Origin: Fundidesulfovibrio putealis DSM 16056
GTDB taxonomy: Bacteria > Desulfobacterota > Desulfovibrionia > Desulfovibrionales > Desulfovibrionaceae
Direction of reading: 5' to 3'
NCBI RefSeq assembly: GCF_000429325.1
Contig: NZ_AUBQ01000005.1
Coordinates: 124,001-188,000 of the forward strand
DNA length: 64,000 nt
A model generated the notes under the pieces. That model did no database searches, was not told the origin of the DNA, and worked only from the letters and a program-made list of their open reading frames with translations. Made by a program: the position numbers and the translations under genes. This document shows positions 39,438 to 48,236 of this stretch, piece by piece; position 1 is the stretch's first letter, and each line of letters opens with the position of its first letter.

Positions 39438-41375
39438 GTGAATATTCGCGTCGGTGATCAAATCGTCGAGGCCCAGGCCGGTCAGTCGGTCGGGGAGGTG
39501 CTTGCCAAAGCCCTTTCCGGAAAGGCCTACAAGAACACGGTAGTGGCTCGCTGCGGCGAGGCGCTTCTGGATTTGTCCGCCCCTCTTCCCGATACCTGCA
39601 CCGAACTTACTCCCATCGCAGCCAACAGCCCCGAAGGCGTGGACGTCATCCGGCACTCCACCGCCCACGTGCTGGCCGAGGCCGTGAAAAAGCTGTTCCC
39701 CACCGCCCAGGTCACCATCGGCCCGGCCATCGAGAACGGCTTCTACTATGATTTCGCTTACGAGCGCCCCTTCACCATCGACGACCTGGAGTCCATCCAG
39801 GCCGAGATGGAGAAGATCGTTGCCGCAAACCATCCCTTCACCTGCCGCGCCGCCACCAAGCCCGAGGCTGCGGAAGTGTTCAAGGGCATGGGCGAGGAGT
39901 ACAAGCTTGAGGTGCTGGAGGCCATCCCCTCCGACGGCGTCTCGCTGTACACTCAGGGAAATTTCGTGGATCTGTGCCGCGGACCCCACGTGCCCTCCAC
40001 CGGGTTCCTCAAGGCCTTCAAGCTCACCCACGTTGCCGGGGCCTACTGGCGCGGCGACGAGAAGCGCCCGATGCTGTCGCGCATCTACGGCGCGGCTTTC
40101 GCCGACCCCAAGGAGCTCAAGGCCTACCTGCACCGCCTGGAAGAGGCCAAGAAGCGCGACCATCGCCGCCTGGGCACCCAGCTGGACCTGTTCAGCTTCT
40201 CCGACGAGGCCGGAGCGGGCATGGTGATCTGGCATCCCAAGGGCGCGTTGGTGCGCACCATCCTGGAAGACTTCGAGCGCAAGGAGCACCTGCGCCGGGG
40301 CTACGGCATCGTCCAGGGCCCGCAGCTTCTCAAGCGCGACCTCTGGGAGCGCTCCGGGCACTACGAGAACTACCGCGAGAACATGTATTTCACCGAGATC
40401 GACGAGCAGGCCTACGGCGTCAAGCCCATGAACTGCCTGTCGCACATGCTGATCTACAAGTCGCGCCTGCGCTCCTACCGCGACCTGCCCCTGCGCTACT
40501 TCGAGCTTGGCGTGGTGCACCGCCACGAGAAGTCCGGCGTGCTGCACGGCCTCTTGCGCGTGCGCCAGTTCACCCAGGACGACGCGCACATCATCTGCCG
40601 CCCGGACCAGCTGCAGGACGAGATCATCGCCATCATCAATTTCGTCAAGGACGTGCTGGACCTGTTCGGCTTCGAGTTCGAAGCCCAGCTATCCACCCGT
40701 CCCGAGAAGTCCATCGGGTCCGACGAGGCGTGGGAACTGGCCACCAGCGCGCTGTCCCAGGCCATGCAGGCCATCGACATGCCCTTCACCATCAATGAGG
40801 GCGACGGCGCGTTCTACGGACCCAAGATTGACATCAAACTCAAGGATGCTTTAGATCGCCGGTGGCAGTGCGCGACCATACAGTGCGATTTCACCTTGCC
40901 GGAACGCTTCGACCTGACATACACCGGTCAGGATGGCGAAAAGCACCGGCCCGTGATGCTGCACCGCGTCGTGCTGGGTGCCGTGGAACGGTTCATGGGT
41001 GTGCTGATCGAGCACACGGCCGGAGCTTTCCCCACGTGGCTCGCACCGGTGCAGGCGCGTATTTTGACTGTCACCGAAGCCCATGACGCCCACGCGGCCC
41101 TCGTATACGAGCGGCTGCGCGACGCGGGCATCCGCGTCGAGGCCGACACGCGCAACGAGAAGCTGGGCTACAAGGTGCGCGAGGCTCAACTGGAGAAGGT
41201 CCCCTACATGCTCGTCATCGGGGATCAGGAGCTTGAGCAGGGCGGCGTCAACGTGCGCCTGCGTTCGGGCGAGAATTTGGGACTGAAGGGAGTGGACGAG
41301 GTCATTCAGGCCATCCTGGACGACTGCCAGGCCCCATTCAAACGAGGAGGAATGCGCTATATCTTCTGCCAGTGA
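39438..41375 (+). CDS. thrS: Threonyl-tRNA synthetase
   Basis: A 645-residue class II synthetase that charges tRNA-Thr. The N-terminal TGS domain ([24 protein letters not shown]) leads to the editing domain with [16 protein letters not shown]. The catalytic core holds [12 protein letters not shown] with a zinc-ligand Cys, [33 protein letters not shown] (motif 2) and [18 protein letters not shown] (motif 3). The C-terminal anticodon domain is complete. It uses a GTG start with GGGAG upstream. Its last 17 bases overlap the start region of infC. Confidence 0.97.
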   Translation: MNIRVGDQIVEAQAGQSVGEVLAKALSGKAYKNTVVARCGEALLDLSAPLPDTCTELTPIAANSPEGVDVIRHSTAHVLAEAVKKLFPTAQVTIGPAIENGFYYDFAYERPFTIDDLESIQAEMEKIVAANHPFTCRAATKPEAAEVFKGMGEEYKLEVLEAIPSDGVSLYTQGNFVDLCRGPHVPSTGFLKAFKLTHVAGAYWRGDEKRPMLSRIYGAAFADPKELKAYLHRLEEAKKRDHRRLGTQLDLFSFSDEAGAGMVIWHPKGALVRTILEDFERKEHLRRGYGIVQGPQLLKRDLWERSGHYENYRENMYFTEIDEQAYGVKPMNCLSHMLIYKSRLRSYRDLPLRYFELGVVHRHEKSGVLHGLLRVRQFTQDDAHIICRPDQLQDEIIAIINFVKDVLDLFGFEFEAQLSTRPEKSIGSDEAWELATSALSQAMQAIDMPFTINEGDGAFYGPKIDIKLKDALDRRWQCATIQCDFTLPERFDLTYTGQDGEKHRPVMLHRVVLGAVERFMGVLIEHTAGAFPTWLAPVQARILTVTEAHDAHAALVYERLRDAGIRVEADTRNEKLGYKVREAQLEKVPYMLVIGDQELEQGGVNVRLRSGENLGLKGVDEVIQAILDDCQAPFKRGGMRYIFCQ

Positions 41376-41889
41376 CACCGCCCGCTGCAATCATCAGATC
41401 CGCGCCCGCGAGGTGCGGGTGATCGCTGACGACGGCTCGCAATTGGGTATCATCCCCACCAGCGAAGCCCTTCGACTGGCCCAGGAAAAGGGTCTGGACC
41501 TTGTCGAAGTCGCCGCCGCAGCCGATCCCCCTGTCTGCCGAATCATGGACTACGGCAAGTTCAAGTATCAGCAGCAGAAAAAGCAGCAGGAAGCCAAGAA
41601 GAAGTCCACCGTCATCCTTGTGAAGGAAATCAAAGTCCGGCCCAAGACCGACGAACACGACTACCTGACCAAGCTCAAGCACATTCGCCGCTTCCTGGAA
41701 GAGGGCGACCGCTGCAAGGTCTCCGTGTTCTTCCGTGGCCGCGAAGTTGTCCACAAGGACCGTGGCGCCGCCATCCTGGCGCGCATTGTGGTGGATCTCG
41801 GCGACCTGGCCAAGGTGGAACAGGAGCCCCGGTTCGAGGGACGCATCATGAACATGATGCTGGCCCCCACCGTGAAAAAGAAGCCATAG
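41359..41889 (+). CDS. infC: Translation initiation factor IF-3 with a probable ATA start codon
   Basis: A 176-residue IF-3, which binds the 30S subunit and proofreads start-codon pairing. [23 protein letters not shown] is the conserved N-domain start, [19 protein letters not shown] is the linker, and [18 protein letters not shown] starts the C-domain. These conserved residues lie upstream of the first GTG (41413), and no ATG, GTG or TTG in frame precedes them before thrS. ATA at 41359 lies eight bases after a perfect GAGGAGG (41344-41350) inside the thrS end, and gives a normal length. Non-AUG starts (AUU and kin) are known for infC and allow autoregulation. Confidence 0.88.
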   Translation: MSSASDTARCNHQIRAREVRVIADDGSQLGIIPTSEALRLAQEKGLDLVEVAAAADPPVCRIMDYGKFKYQQQKKQQEAKKKSTVILVKEIKVRPKTDEHDYLTKLKHIRRFLEEGDRCKVSVFFRGREVVHKDRGAAILARIVVDLGDLAKVEQEPRFEGRIMNMMLAPTVKKKP

Positions 41890-41925
41890 GCGCATATATA
41901 CTATTTCCGCGGGCTAAGGCTCGCA

Positions 41926-41956
41926 GCCCGTCCCGGAAATCCGGGGCGGGCCGTAT
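41926..41956 (+). promoter_or_regulatory. Hairpin in the rpmI leader, terminator-like
   Basis: GCCCG-T-CCCGGA (41926-41937) pairs with TCCGGG-G-CGGGC (41940-41951), a 12-bp stem with one G-T pair, followed by CGTATTTT. It ends about 15 bases before rpmI. It could attenuate rpmI-rplT, where the product L20 is known in other bacteria to feed back on this operon. Confidence 0.55.
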
Positions 41957-41971
41957 TTTCAGGAGGATCAC

Positions 41972-42169
41972 ATGCCCAAGATCAAGACCAATAAATGCGC
42001 GGCGAAACGCTTCACCACCACCGGCACCGGCAAGTTCCGCCGTCGCAAGCAGAACAAGCGCCACATCCTGACCAAGAAGACCGCCAAGCGTAAGCGCTCG
42101 CTGTCTACCTCGGCCATCGTGGACTCGGCCAACGAGGGCGCGGTCAGGCGTCTGCTGCCTTACGCGTAA
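41972..42169 (+). CDS. rpmI: 50S ribosomal protein L35
   Basis: A 65-residue L35. MPKIKTNKCAAKRFTTTGTGKFRRRKQNKRHILTKKTAKRKRSL is standard for the family (basic, small), and it ends LLPYA. AGGAGG lies eight bases before ATG 41972. It is in the conserved order infC-rpmI-rplT. A repeat cluster separates it from rplT. Confidence 0.97.
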   Translation: MPKIKTNKCAAKRFTTTGTGKFRRRKQNKRHILTKKTAKRKRSLSTSAIVDSANEGAVRRLLPYA

Positions 42170-42180
42170 GGCGCGGGCGT

Positions 42181-42260
42181 GTTGGGGCTTCGCCCCAACC
42201 CCCACCAGGGCTCTGCCCTGGACCCGCCAGGGGGATGATCCCCCTGGACCCTGCAATAGG
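42181..42260. repeat. REP-like hairpin cluster between rpmI and rplT
   Basis: Three hairpins in a row: GTTGGGGC/GCCCCAAC (42181-42199), CCAGGGC/GCCCTGG (42205-42221), CCAGGGGG/CCCCCTGG (42227-42247), then CCCTGCAATAGGGG. This pattern recurs between genes in Desulfovibrio genomes as I remember them. Confidence 0.75.
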
Positions 42261-42386
42261 GGGTTGTGAAGCGAAAGCTCCACGACGCGAAGCCTATTAA
42301 AAGTTTTTGAAGGAGAGCTCGAGAGGATAACTTTTTTCAAAAAGTTTCCTCTCGATTCCTCTCTTCTCACTCAGGAGGACCATCCC

Positions 42387-42743
42387 ATGCGTGTCAAACG
42401 CGGACAGGCCGCCCATAAGCGGCACAAGAAGTATCTGAAGTTGGCCAAGGGCTTCGTCGGCGCCCGTTCGGTGCTGTACGAAACCGCCCGCGAGAACGTC
42501 GAGCGCGCCATGGCCTACGCCTACCGCGACCGCAAGGTTAAGAAGCGCGAGTTCCGCAAGCTGTGGATCATGCGCATCAACGCCGCCGCCCGCGAGAACG
42601 GCATAAGCTACGGCAAGTTCATCCACGGCCTGTCGCTGGCCGGCATCGAGCTGGACCGCAAGGTCCTGGCTGACATGGCCGTTCGCGAGAAGGCCGACTT
42701 CGCCAAGCTGGCCGAAGTCGCCAAAGCCAAGGTGAGCGTGTGA
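42387..42743 (+). CDS. rplT: 50S ribosomal protein L20
   Basis: A 118-residue L20, an early assembly protein of the large subunit. [27 protein letters not shown] and [24 protein letters not shown] are clear family signatures, and the length is usual. ATG 42387 follows AGGAGG by eight bases. Its last four bases overlap the pheS start (GTGA), so the two genes are translationally coupled. Confidence 0.97.
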   Translation: MRVKRGQAAHKRHKKYLKLAKGFVGARSVLYETARENVERAMAYAYRDRKVKKREFRKLWIMRINAAARENGISYGKFIHGLSLAGIELDRKVLADMAVREKADFAKLAEVAKAKVSV

Positions 42744-43789
42744 GTTCAGGCCAGGCCCTGATTGAGGAATTGACCGCCCTGGCCGGGGAAGCCAAGAACA
42801 CCCTCGGCCAGGCGTCCTCTTTCGAGGCCCTTGAGGAACTGCGCGTGGCCTATCTGGGCCGCAAGGGCCGCTTGGCCCAGATCATGGCCAAGCTCCCCGG
42901 CCTCACCGCCGAGGAGAAGCGCCAGGCGGGCCAGACGGCCAACACCGTGAAAGAGGAACTCACGGCGCACTACACCGTGCGTCTGGAGGGACTCAAGCGC
43001 GCCCAGGACGAGGCCATGCTCGCCGGGTTCGACCCCGCCCTGCCGGGCAGGTCGCACCCCACGGGGGGCCTGCATCCTTTGAGCATCGTTTCCGACGAAA
43101 TCTGCCGGGCCTTTTCCGGCATGGGTTTCGAGGTGGTCACCGGCCCGGAGATAGAGACCGATTTCTACAACTTCGAGGCCCTGAACTTCCCGCCGGAACA
43201 TCCCGCCCGCGACATGCAGGACACCCTGTACATCGGGGACAACATCCTCCTGCGCACGCACACCTCGCCCCTGCAGGTGCGCACGCTGCTTTCCCGCAAG
43301 CCTCCCGTGGCGGCCATCGCTCCGGGCAAGGTCTACCGCCGCGACTCGGACATCACCCATTCGCCCATGTTCCACCAGATCGAGGGCTTCCTCGTGGACA
43401 AGGGCGTCACCATGGCCGATCTGCGCGGCACGCTCACCTTTTTCGTGCACCGCATCTTCGGACCCGACACCCTGGTGCGGTTCCGTCCCAGCTTCTTCCC
43501 CTTCACCGAGCCGAGCGCAGAGGTCGATATCTCCTGCGTCATGTGCGAGGGCAAGGGACACGTGGGCGGGCAGACCTGCCGCGTGTGCAAGTCCACCGGC
43601 TGGGTGGAGATCCTGGGTTGCGGCATGATCGACCCCAACGTGCTGAAAGCCGTGGACATCGATCCGGAAGTGTATTCCGGGTTCGCCTTCGGCATGGGCG
43701 TGGAGCGGGTGACCATGCTCAAGTACGGCGTGGGCGACCTGCGGCTCTTCTTCGAGAACGACGTCCGCTTCCTGGGCCAGTTCGCGTAG
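42740..43789 (+). CDS. pheS: Phenylalanyl-tRNA synthetase alpha subunit
   Basis: A 349-residue alpha subunit. An N-terminal coiled coil (about residues 1-90, with the conserved [13 protein letters not shown]) precedes the class II core: [53 protein letters not shown] (motif 2) and [18 protein letters not shown] (motif 3). A CxxC-CxxC pair ([18 protein letters not shown]) forms the zinc-like knuckle seen in some bacteria. It starts with GTG, overlapping rplT. In most bacteria pheT follows directly; here a toxin-antitoxin pair comes first. Confidence 0.96.
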   Translation: MSSGQALIEELTALAGEAKNTLGQASSFEALEELRVAYLGRKGRLAQIMAKLPGLTAEEKRQAGQTANTVKEELTAHYTVRLEGLKRAQDEAMLAGFDPALPGRSHPTGGLHPLSIVSDEICRAFSGMGFEVVTGPEIETDFYNFEALNFPPEHPARDMQDTLYIGDNILLRTHTSPLQVRTLLSRKPPVAAIAPGKVYRRDSDITHSPMFHQIEGFLVDKGVTMADLRGTLTFFVHRIFGPDTLVRFRPSFFPFTEPSAEVDISCVMCEGKGHVGGQTCRVCKSTGWVEILGCGMIDPNVLKAVDIDPEVYSGFAFGMGVERVTMLKYGVGDLRLFFENDVRFLGQFA

Positions 43790-43805
43790 GCTGCGGGGCC
43801 AGGCC

Positions 43806-44093
43806 ATGCGCCTCACTCCCGAAGAAAAGCACATCATAAAGGCTGCCGTGGCCGCGCAGGACCCGCAGGCCGAAGTGTGGCTTTTCGGGTCGCGCGCGGA
43901 CGATTCCAAGCGCGGCGGCGACATCGACCTGCTCATTTTCTCGCAGTCCATGGGCTGGAAGGAGAAGAGTGCAGTCTGGTGGGAACTCCAGGAAAAGCTC
44001 GGTGAACAGAAGATCGACATAGTCGTGGCCAAGGACAAGGACGCGAGCGAGCCGTTCGTGCAGATGGCCATGGAGAAGGCGGTACAGCTATGA
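43806..44093 (+). CDS. mntA: MNT-domain nucleotidyltransferase, MntA-type antitoxin
   Basis: A 95-residue minimal nucleotidyltransferase. VWLFGSRADDSKRGGDIDLLI contains the GSx9DxD active site (Gly28, Ser29, Asp39, Asp41) of MNT antitoxins, which in the characterised MntA-HepT systems transfer AMP to a tyrosine of the HEPN toxin. It begins 16 bases after the pheS stop and overlaps the HEPN gene by four bases (ATGA). The C-terminal DIVVAKDKDASEPFVQMAMEKA fits a third carboxylate region. Symbol assigned by system type; activity untested here. Confidence 0.87.
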   Translation: MRLTPEEKHIIKAAVAAQDPQAEVWLFGSRADDSKRGGDIDLLIFSQSMGWKEKSAVWWELQEKLGEQKIDIVVAKDKDASEPFVQMAMEKAVQL

Positions 44094-44542
44094 AAACGTC
44101 TTCAGCGCAGCAAAACCTGCGTGATTCGTTGGCACAGCTGAGGCCATCTCTGGTTCATCTGCAGGATTCCTACGAGTTCTGCCGGGATTTGTGCGGCAGG
44201 GTTTCGTTGACCCGGTCAGAACTCGTCGAGGCCGACGCTCTCACGAGTCGTTTCGCCAGAACTTCGGACATCTTGGTCAAACAGGTCTTCCGAGCCTTGG
44301 ACGAGGTTGAGCTTGAAGACAGCGGGTCCATCATCGACCGGCTCAATCGCGCGCACAAACGCGGTCTTTTCGATGATGAGGCCATGGGGCGCACCATTCG
44401 TCAACTGCGCAACGAGATCGCCCACGAATACCGAATTGTGGACTACCCCAAATTTCTCGACGAGATAATCGCTTTTACTCCGCCGCTCCTGGATATGTGC
44501 CGCAGGACAGTGGAATACTCGGAACGAATCAAATTTTCATGA
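44090..44542 (+). CDS. hepT: HEPN-domain toxin, HepT-type
   Basis: A 150-residue all-helical HEPN protein. RNEIAHEY (Arg107 to Tyr114) gives the RxxxxH catalytic motif of HEPN RNases and also the extended RX4HXY form whose Tyr (here Tyr114) is the AMPylation target in known HepT toxins. The rest is helical with IIDRLNRAHKRGLFDDEAMGRTIRQL before the motif. It overlaps the MNT gene by four bases, and pheT begins 50 bases later. In characterised systems the toxin cuts tRNA or mRNA; its target here is unknown. Confidence 0.86.
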   Translation: MKTSSAQQNLRDSLAQLRPSLVHLQDSYEFCRDLCGRVSLTRSELVEADALTSRFARTSDILVKQVFRALDEVELEDSGSIIDRLNRAHKRGLFDDEAMGRTIRQLRNEIAHEYRIVDYPKFLDEIIAFTPPLLDMCRRTVEYSERIKFS

Positions 44543-44592
44543 TGTCGCCTGCCTTGAACGAAGGCCGGACCTTGACCGCCGGAGGCTTTTGA

Positions 44593-46989
44593 ATGCTGCT
44601 TTCTCTCAATTGGCTGCGCGAGTTCGTCCCCTACGAGGGATCCGTGGACACCCTGGCCGACCGCCTGACCATGCTGGGCCTGGAAGTGGAGGGCGTAAGC
44701 CGTCCCTTCGCGGCCACCGCCGACGTGGTGGTGGGCCACGTGCTCACCCGCGAGAAGCACCCTGACGCCGACAAGCTCTCGGTGTGCACCGTGGACGTGG
44801 GGCAGGGCGAACCCCTGCAGATCGTGTGCGGCGCCGCCAACGTGGCTGCCGGTCTGAGCGTGCCCGTGGCCAGGATCGGCACGGTGCTGCCCGGCGGGCT
44901 GACCATCAAGAAGAGCAAGATTCGCGGCGTGGAGTCCTTCGGCATGATCTGCTCCGAGTCGGAGCTGGGCCTGGCCGAGAAGAGCGAGGGCATCCTGGAG
45001 CTTCCCGCAGGACTTAAGCCCGGCAAGACTTTGGCAGAGGCCATGAACCTGGACGACGTGGTGCTGGAGATCGGCATCACCCCCAACCGGGCGGACTGCC
45101 TCTCCGTGCTGGGGCTGGCCCGCGAGGCCGCCATGGCCTTTGGCCTGCCACTGACCATGCCTTCGGTGCACCTGAAGGAGGACGGCCCGGACGCGTCCAC
45201 CCTGGTGTCCATCCGCATCCCCGAGCCCGAACTGTGCCCGGTGTACCGCGCCCGCATCATCCGTGGCGTGGAGATCAAGGCCTCTCCCGCCTGGATGCGT
45301 TACCGCCTGACCGCCATGGGCCAGCGTCCGGTGAACAACATCGTGGACGTGACCAACTACGTCATGCTGGAACTTGGCCAGCCCCTGCACGCCTTCGACA
45401 GGAACCTGCTGGCCGGGGACTACATCGAGATAAGCCGCGCCGCCGAGGGCACGCGCTTCAATACCCTGGACGGCCAGGAGCGCGTGCTGACCACCCGCGA
45501 CCTCCTGATCCGCGACGGGGCCAAGGCCGTTGCGCTGGCAGGCGTCATGGGCGGCGAGAACTCCGAAATTTCCGACCGCTCCACCGAGGTGCTGCTGGAG
45601 TGCGCCGTGTTCAACCCGGCCACCATCCGCAAGACCGCCCGCCGCCTGGGCCTCTCCAGCGAGTCCTCCTACCGCTACGAGCGCGGCGTGGACCAGCCCG
45701 GCTCGCTCTTCGCCATGAACCGCGCCGCCGCCCTCATGGCCGAGGTGGCCGACGGTCGCGTGCTGCCCGGAATCGCCGAGGCCGAGCCCAAGCCCTGGAA
45801 GCCCTCGCCCATCGGGTTCAGGCCCGCCAAGGCGGTGAGCCTGCTGGGCATCGAGCTCTCCAACGATTTTTGCCGCAAGACCTTCCAGGGCCTGGGCTGC
45901 GAGGTGGAGCTCAAGTCCGCCGACGCCTGGACCATCACGCCCCCGCCCGCCCGCCAGGACCTGGAGCGCGAGGTGGACCTGATCGAAGAGGTTGCGCGCG
46001 TGTACGGCATGGACCGCATCCCGGCCGCCATGCCCAAGATGCTGAAATCCCTCGAAGTGCCTGACCGCCTGGGCGCGGAAGTGCCCTTCATGGGCCGCCT
46101 GAAGACCTGGGCCTGCGGCGCTGGCCTTCGCGAGACCGTGAACTACTCCTTCGTGGGCCAGCAGGAACTCGACCTGCTGGGCCTGCCGGGAGAGGGCCGC
46201 GTCCCTGTGGCCAACCCCCTCTCGGAAGACCAGAACGTCATGCGCACCGAGCTGGCCCCCGGGCTCATGAAGGCCGTTCGCCACAACCTGTCGCAGGGCA
46301 ACGCCACGCTTCGCCTGTTCGAGCTGGCCAAGGCCTTCACCGCGGACAGCGCCAGCGAGACCACCGTGCGCGAGGCCCATCGCCTGGGCATCGCCCTGTG
46401 CGGTGCGCGCTTCGGCTCCTTCCCCTGGCCCGAGGAGAAGGTCGACTACTCCGACCTCAAGGGGCTGGTGGAGCAGCTGCTGTCCTCGCTTGGCCTGTCG
46501 GGCGCACAGTACGCCGTGCAGAAGGACCACCCCTGGCTTTCGCCCTGCGTGCAGGTGAGCCTGGACGGGCGCGTGCTCGGCGTCATGGGCCGCGTGCTCC
46601 AGGACGTGGCCGACAGCTACGAGGCCAAGGCCGGACTGTGGATGGCGGAGCTCGACGCCGAGGCCCTCATGGCCCTGCACCAGCACCGCTCCATCCGTTT
46701 CCGGGGCCTGCCCAAGTTCCCGCCGTCGCGCCGCGACGTGACCCTGGTGATGCCTTCCACGCTCTCCGTGGCCGAGGTGCTGGGAGCAGCGCGCGCCCAC
46801 AAGGCCGCCATCCTGGAGGACGTGGCCGTGCACGACCTCTTCGAGCCCGAAGGCGCGACCGAGAAGAACGTGACCTTCCGCATCACCTATCGCCACGCCG
46901 AGCGCACCCTCACCGACAAGGACGTGGACAAGGCCCATGCCGGCCTGTGCGACGCGCTGTCCAAGGCTTTGCCGGTGCGCTTCCAGTAG
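44593..46989 (+). CDS. pheT: Phenylalanyl-tRNA synthetase beta subunit
   Basis: A 798-residue beta subunit that pairs with PheS and edits Tyr-tRNA-Phe. The N-terminal tRNA-binding domain (HVLTREKHPDADKLSVCTVDVG ... LQIVCGAANV) is followed by the B3/B4 editing region, the B5 domain with SESSYRYERGVD, and the C-terminal anticodon-binding fold LPKFPPSRRDVTLVMP. Length and domain order are standard. ATG 44593 follows CCGGAGGC, so it has its own ribosome site after the toxin gene. A terminator follows. Confidence 0.96.
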   Translation: MLLSLNWLREFVPYEGSVDTLADRLTMLGLEVEGVSRPFAATADVVVGHVLTREKHPDADKLSVCTVDVGQGEPLQIVCGAANVAAGLSVPVARIGTVLPGGLTIKKSKIRGVESFGMICSESELGLAEKSEGILELPAGLKPGKTLAEAMNLDDVVLEIGITPNRADCLSVLGLAREAAMAFGLPLTMPSVHLKEDGPDASTLVSIRIPEPELCPVYRARIIRGVEIKASPAWMRYRLTAMGQRPVNNIVDVTNYVMLELGQPLHAFDRNLLAGDYIEISRAAEGTRFNTLDGQERVLTTRDLLIRDGAKAVALAGVMGGENSEISDRSTEVLLECAVFNPATIRKTARRLGLSSESSYRYERGVDQPGSLFAMNRAAALMAEVADGRVLPGIAEAEPKPWKPSPIGFRPAKAVSLLGIELSNDFCRKTFQGLGCEVELKSADAWTITPPPARQDLEREVDLIEEVARVYGMDRIPAAMPKMLKSLEVPDRLGAEVPFMGRLKTWACGAGLRETVNYSFVGQQELDLLGLPGEGRVPVANPLSEDQNVMRTELAPGLMKAVRHNLSQGNATLRLFELAKAFTADSASETTVREAHRLGIALCGARFGSFPWPEEKVDYSDLKGLVEQLLSSLGLSGAQYAVQKDHPWLSPCVQVSLDGRVLGVMGRVLQDVADSYEAKAGLWMAELDAEALMALHQHRSIRFRGLPKFPPSRRDVTLVMPSTLSVAEVLGAARAHKAAILEDVAVHDLFEPEGATEKNVTFRITYRHAERTLTDKDVDKAHAGLCDALSKALPVRFQ

Positions 46990-47020
46990 GCCGCGCCGCC
47001 GCATGGACGACAACCATCCA

Positions 47021-47054
47021 GGGCCGGGAACGCGCATGCGTCCCCGGTCCTTTT
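47021..47054 (+). terminator. Terminator after pheT
   Basis: GGGCCGGGAACGC (47021-47033) pairs with GCGTCCCCGGTCC (47038-47050) through a GCAT loop, with G-T pairs, then TTTT. Confidence 0.8.
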
Positions 47055-47112
47055 ATTTGGCCGGGAAGCCACGGCGCGGGGGGCCAAGCGGGCGGCAAAC
47101 CGGGGCTTTTCG

Positions 47113-47142
47113 TTGACAAAAAAGATGGCTCAAGCCTATATC
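47113..47142 (+). promoter_or_regulatory. Sigma-70-type promoter of fba
   Basis: A consensus TTGACA (47113-47118) and TATATC (47137-47142) with an 18-base spacer precede fba by about 80 bases. Confidence 0.7.
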
Positions 47143-47221
47143 CCCGGCGTATCGGGGCGCTTTCCGCGCCCTGTCATCACCAGCCCATAATCCGCCCACA
47201 CCCCTCAAGGAGGAGAGCGTC

Positions 47222-48145
47222 ATGCCTTTGGTTTCGCCCAAGGAAATGTTCGATAAAGCCTACGCAGGCGGCTACGCCGTCGGCGCCTTCAACGTCAACA
47301 ACATGGAGATCATCCAGGGCATCATCGCCGCTGGCAACCAGGAGCGTTCGCCGCTCATCCTCCAGGTCTCGGCGGGGGCGCGCAAGTACGCGGGCGAGAA
47401 CTACATCATGAAGCTCATGGAAGCCGCCATGGACGACACCGACCTTCCGGTGGTGCTGCACCTGGACCATGGCCAGAACTTCGAGATCTGCGAGATGGTC
47501 ATCAAGGCCGGGTTTACCTCGGTGATGGTGGACGGCTCGCACCTTCCCTTTGAGGAGAACATCGCCCTGACCAAGAAGGTCGTGGAATGCGCCCACGCGC
47601 AGGGCGTGTTCGTGGAGGCGGAGCTTGGCCGCCTGGCTGGCGTGGAGGACGAGGTCAGCTCCGAGCACAGCATCTACACCGATCCCGACCAGGCTGTGGA
47701 ATTCGTGGAGCGCTCCGGCTGCGACTCCCTGGCCATCGCCATCGGCACCAGCCACGGGGCCTACAAGTTCAAGGGCGAGGCCAAGCTGGACTTCGACCGC
47801 CTGGAGAAGATCGGCAAGCTCATGCCCGGCTATCCCCTGGTGCTGCACGGTTCCTCGTCCGTGCCCCAGGAGTTCGTGAAGATGGCCAACACCTACGGCG
47901 GCGCCGTGGGCGACGCCAAGGGCGTGCCCGAGGAGATGCTGCGCCGCGCCGCCACCATGGCCGTGTGCAAGATCAACATCGACACGGACATCCGTCTGGC
48001 CATGACCGCTGTCATCCGTAAACATTTCGCAGAGCACCCCAGCGATTTCGATCCCCGCCAGTACCTCGTGCCCGCCCGCGACGCCGTGCGGGACATGGTG
48101 GCTCACAAGATCAGGAACGTGCTGGGCTGTTCCGGCAAGGCATAA
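47222..48145 (+). CDS. fba: Class II fructose-1,6-bisphosphate aldolase
   Basis: A 307-residue zinc-dependent aldolase that splits or forms fructose-1,6-bisphosphate. It begins SPKEMFDKAYAGGYAVGAFNVNNME. HLDHGQNFEICEMVIKAGFTSVMVDGSHLPFEEN has the catalytic Asp and zinc-ligand His, LHGSSSVPQEF carries the later zinc-ligand His, and CKINIDTDIRLAMT is the phosphate-binding end. AAGGAGGAG precedes ATG 47222. It is followed by a terminator and then gap, so glycolysis/gluconeogenesis genes are paired but may be transcribed separately. Confidence 0.96.
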   Translation: MPLVSPKEMFDKAYAGGYAVGAFNVNNMEIIQGIIAAGNQERSPLILQVSAGARKYAGENYIMKLMEAAMDDTDLPVVLHLDHGQNFEICEMVIKAGFTSVMVDGSHLPFEENIALTKKVVECAHAQGVFVEAELGRLAGVEDEVSSEHSIYTDPDQAVEFVERSGCDSLAIAIGTSHGAYKFKGEAKLDFDRLEKIGKLMPGYPLVLHGSSSVPQEFVKMANTYGGAVGDAKGVPEEMLRRAATMAVCKINIDTDIRLAMTAVIRKHFAEHPSDFDPRQYLVPARDAVRDMVAHKIRNVLGCSGKA

Positions 48146-48161
48146 AGCGATCAACGGGCAG

Positions 48162-48189
48162 GGGGCCGGGTCGGCCCCTTGTGTTTTTT
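48162..48189 (+). terminator. Terminator between fba and gap
   Basis: GGGGCC (48162-48167) and GGCCCC (48173-48178) with loop GGGTC, then TTGTGTTTTTT. Confidence 0.8.
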
Positions 48190-48236
48190 CATACTCATCA
48201 CCACGCGGGCTTCGCAGAAAGACCCAGGAGGCATCC

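Noticed and set aside
41413-41889. infC starting at GTG 41413
   Set aside because: This would remove the conserved [10 protein letters not shown]-terminus of IF-3 and has no ribosome site, whereas ATA 41359 has a perfect one.
44443-47037. An 864-codon open frame on the minus strand across pheT
   Set aside because: pheT on the plus strand has all domains and a normal length; the antisense frame has none.
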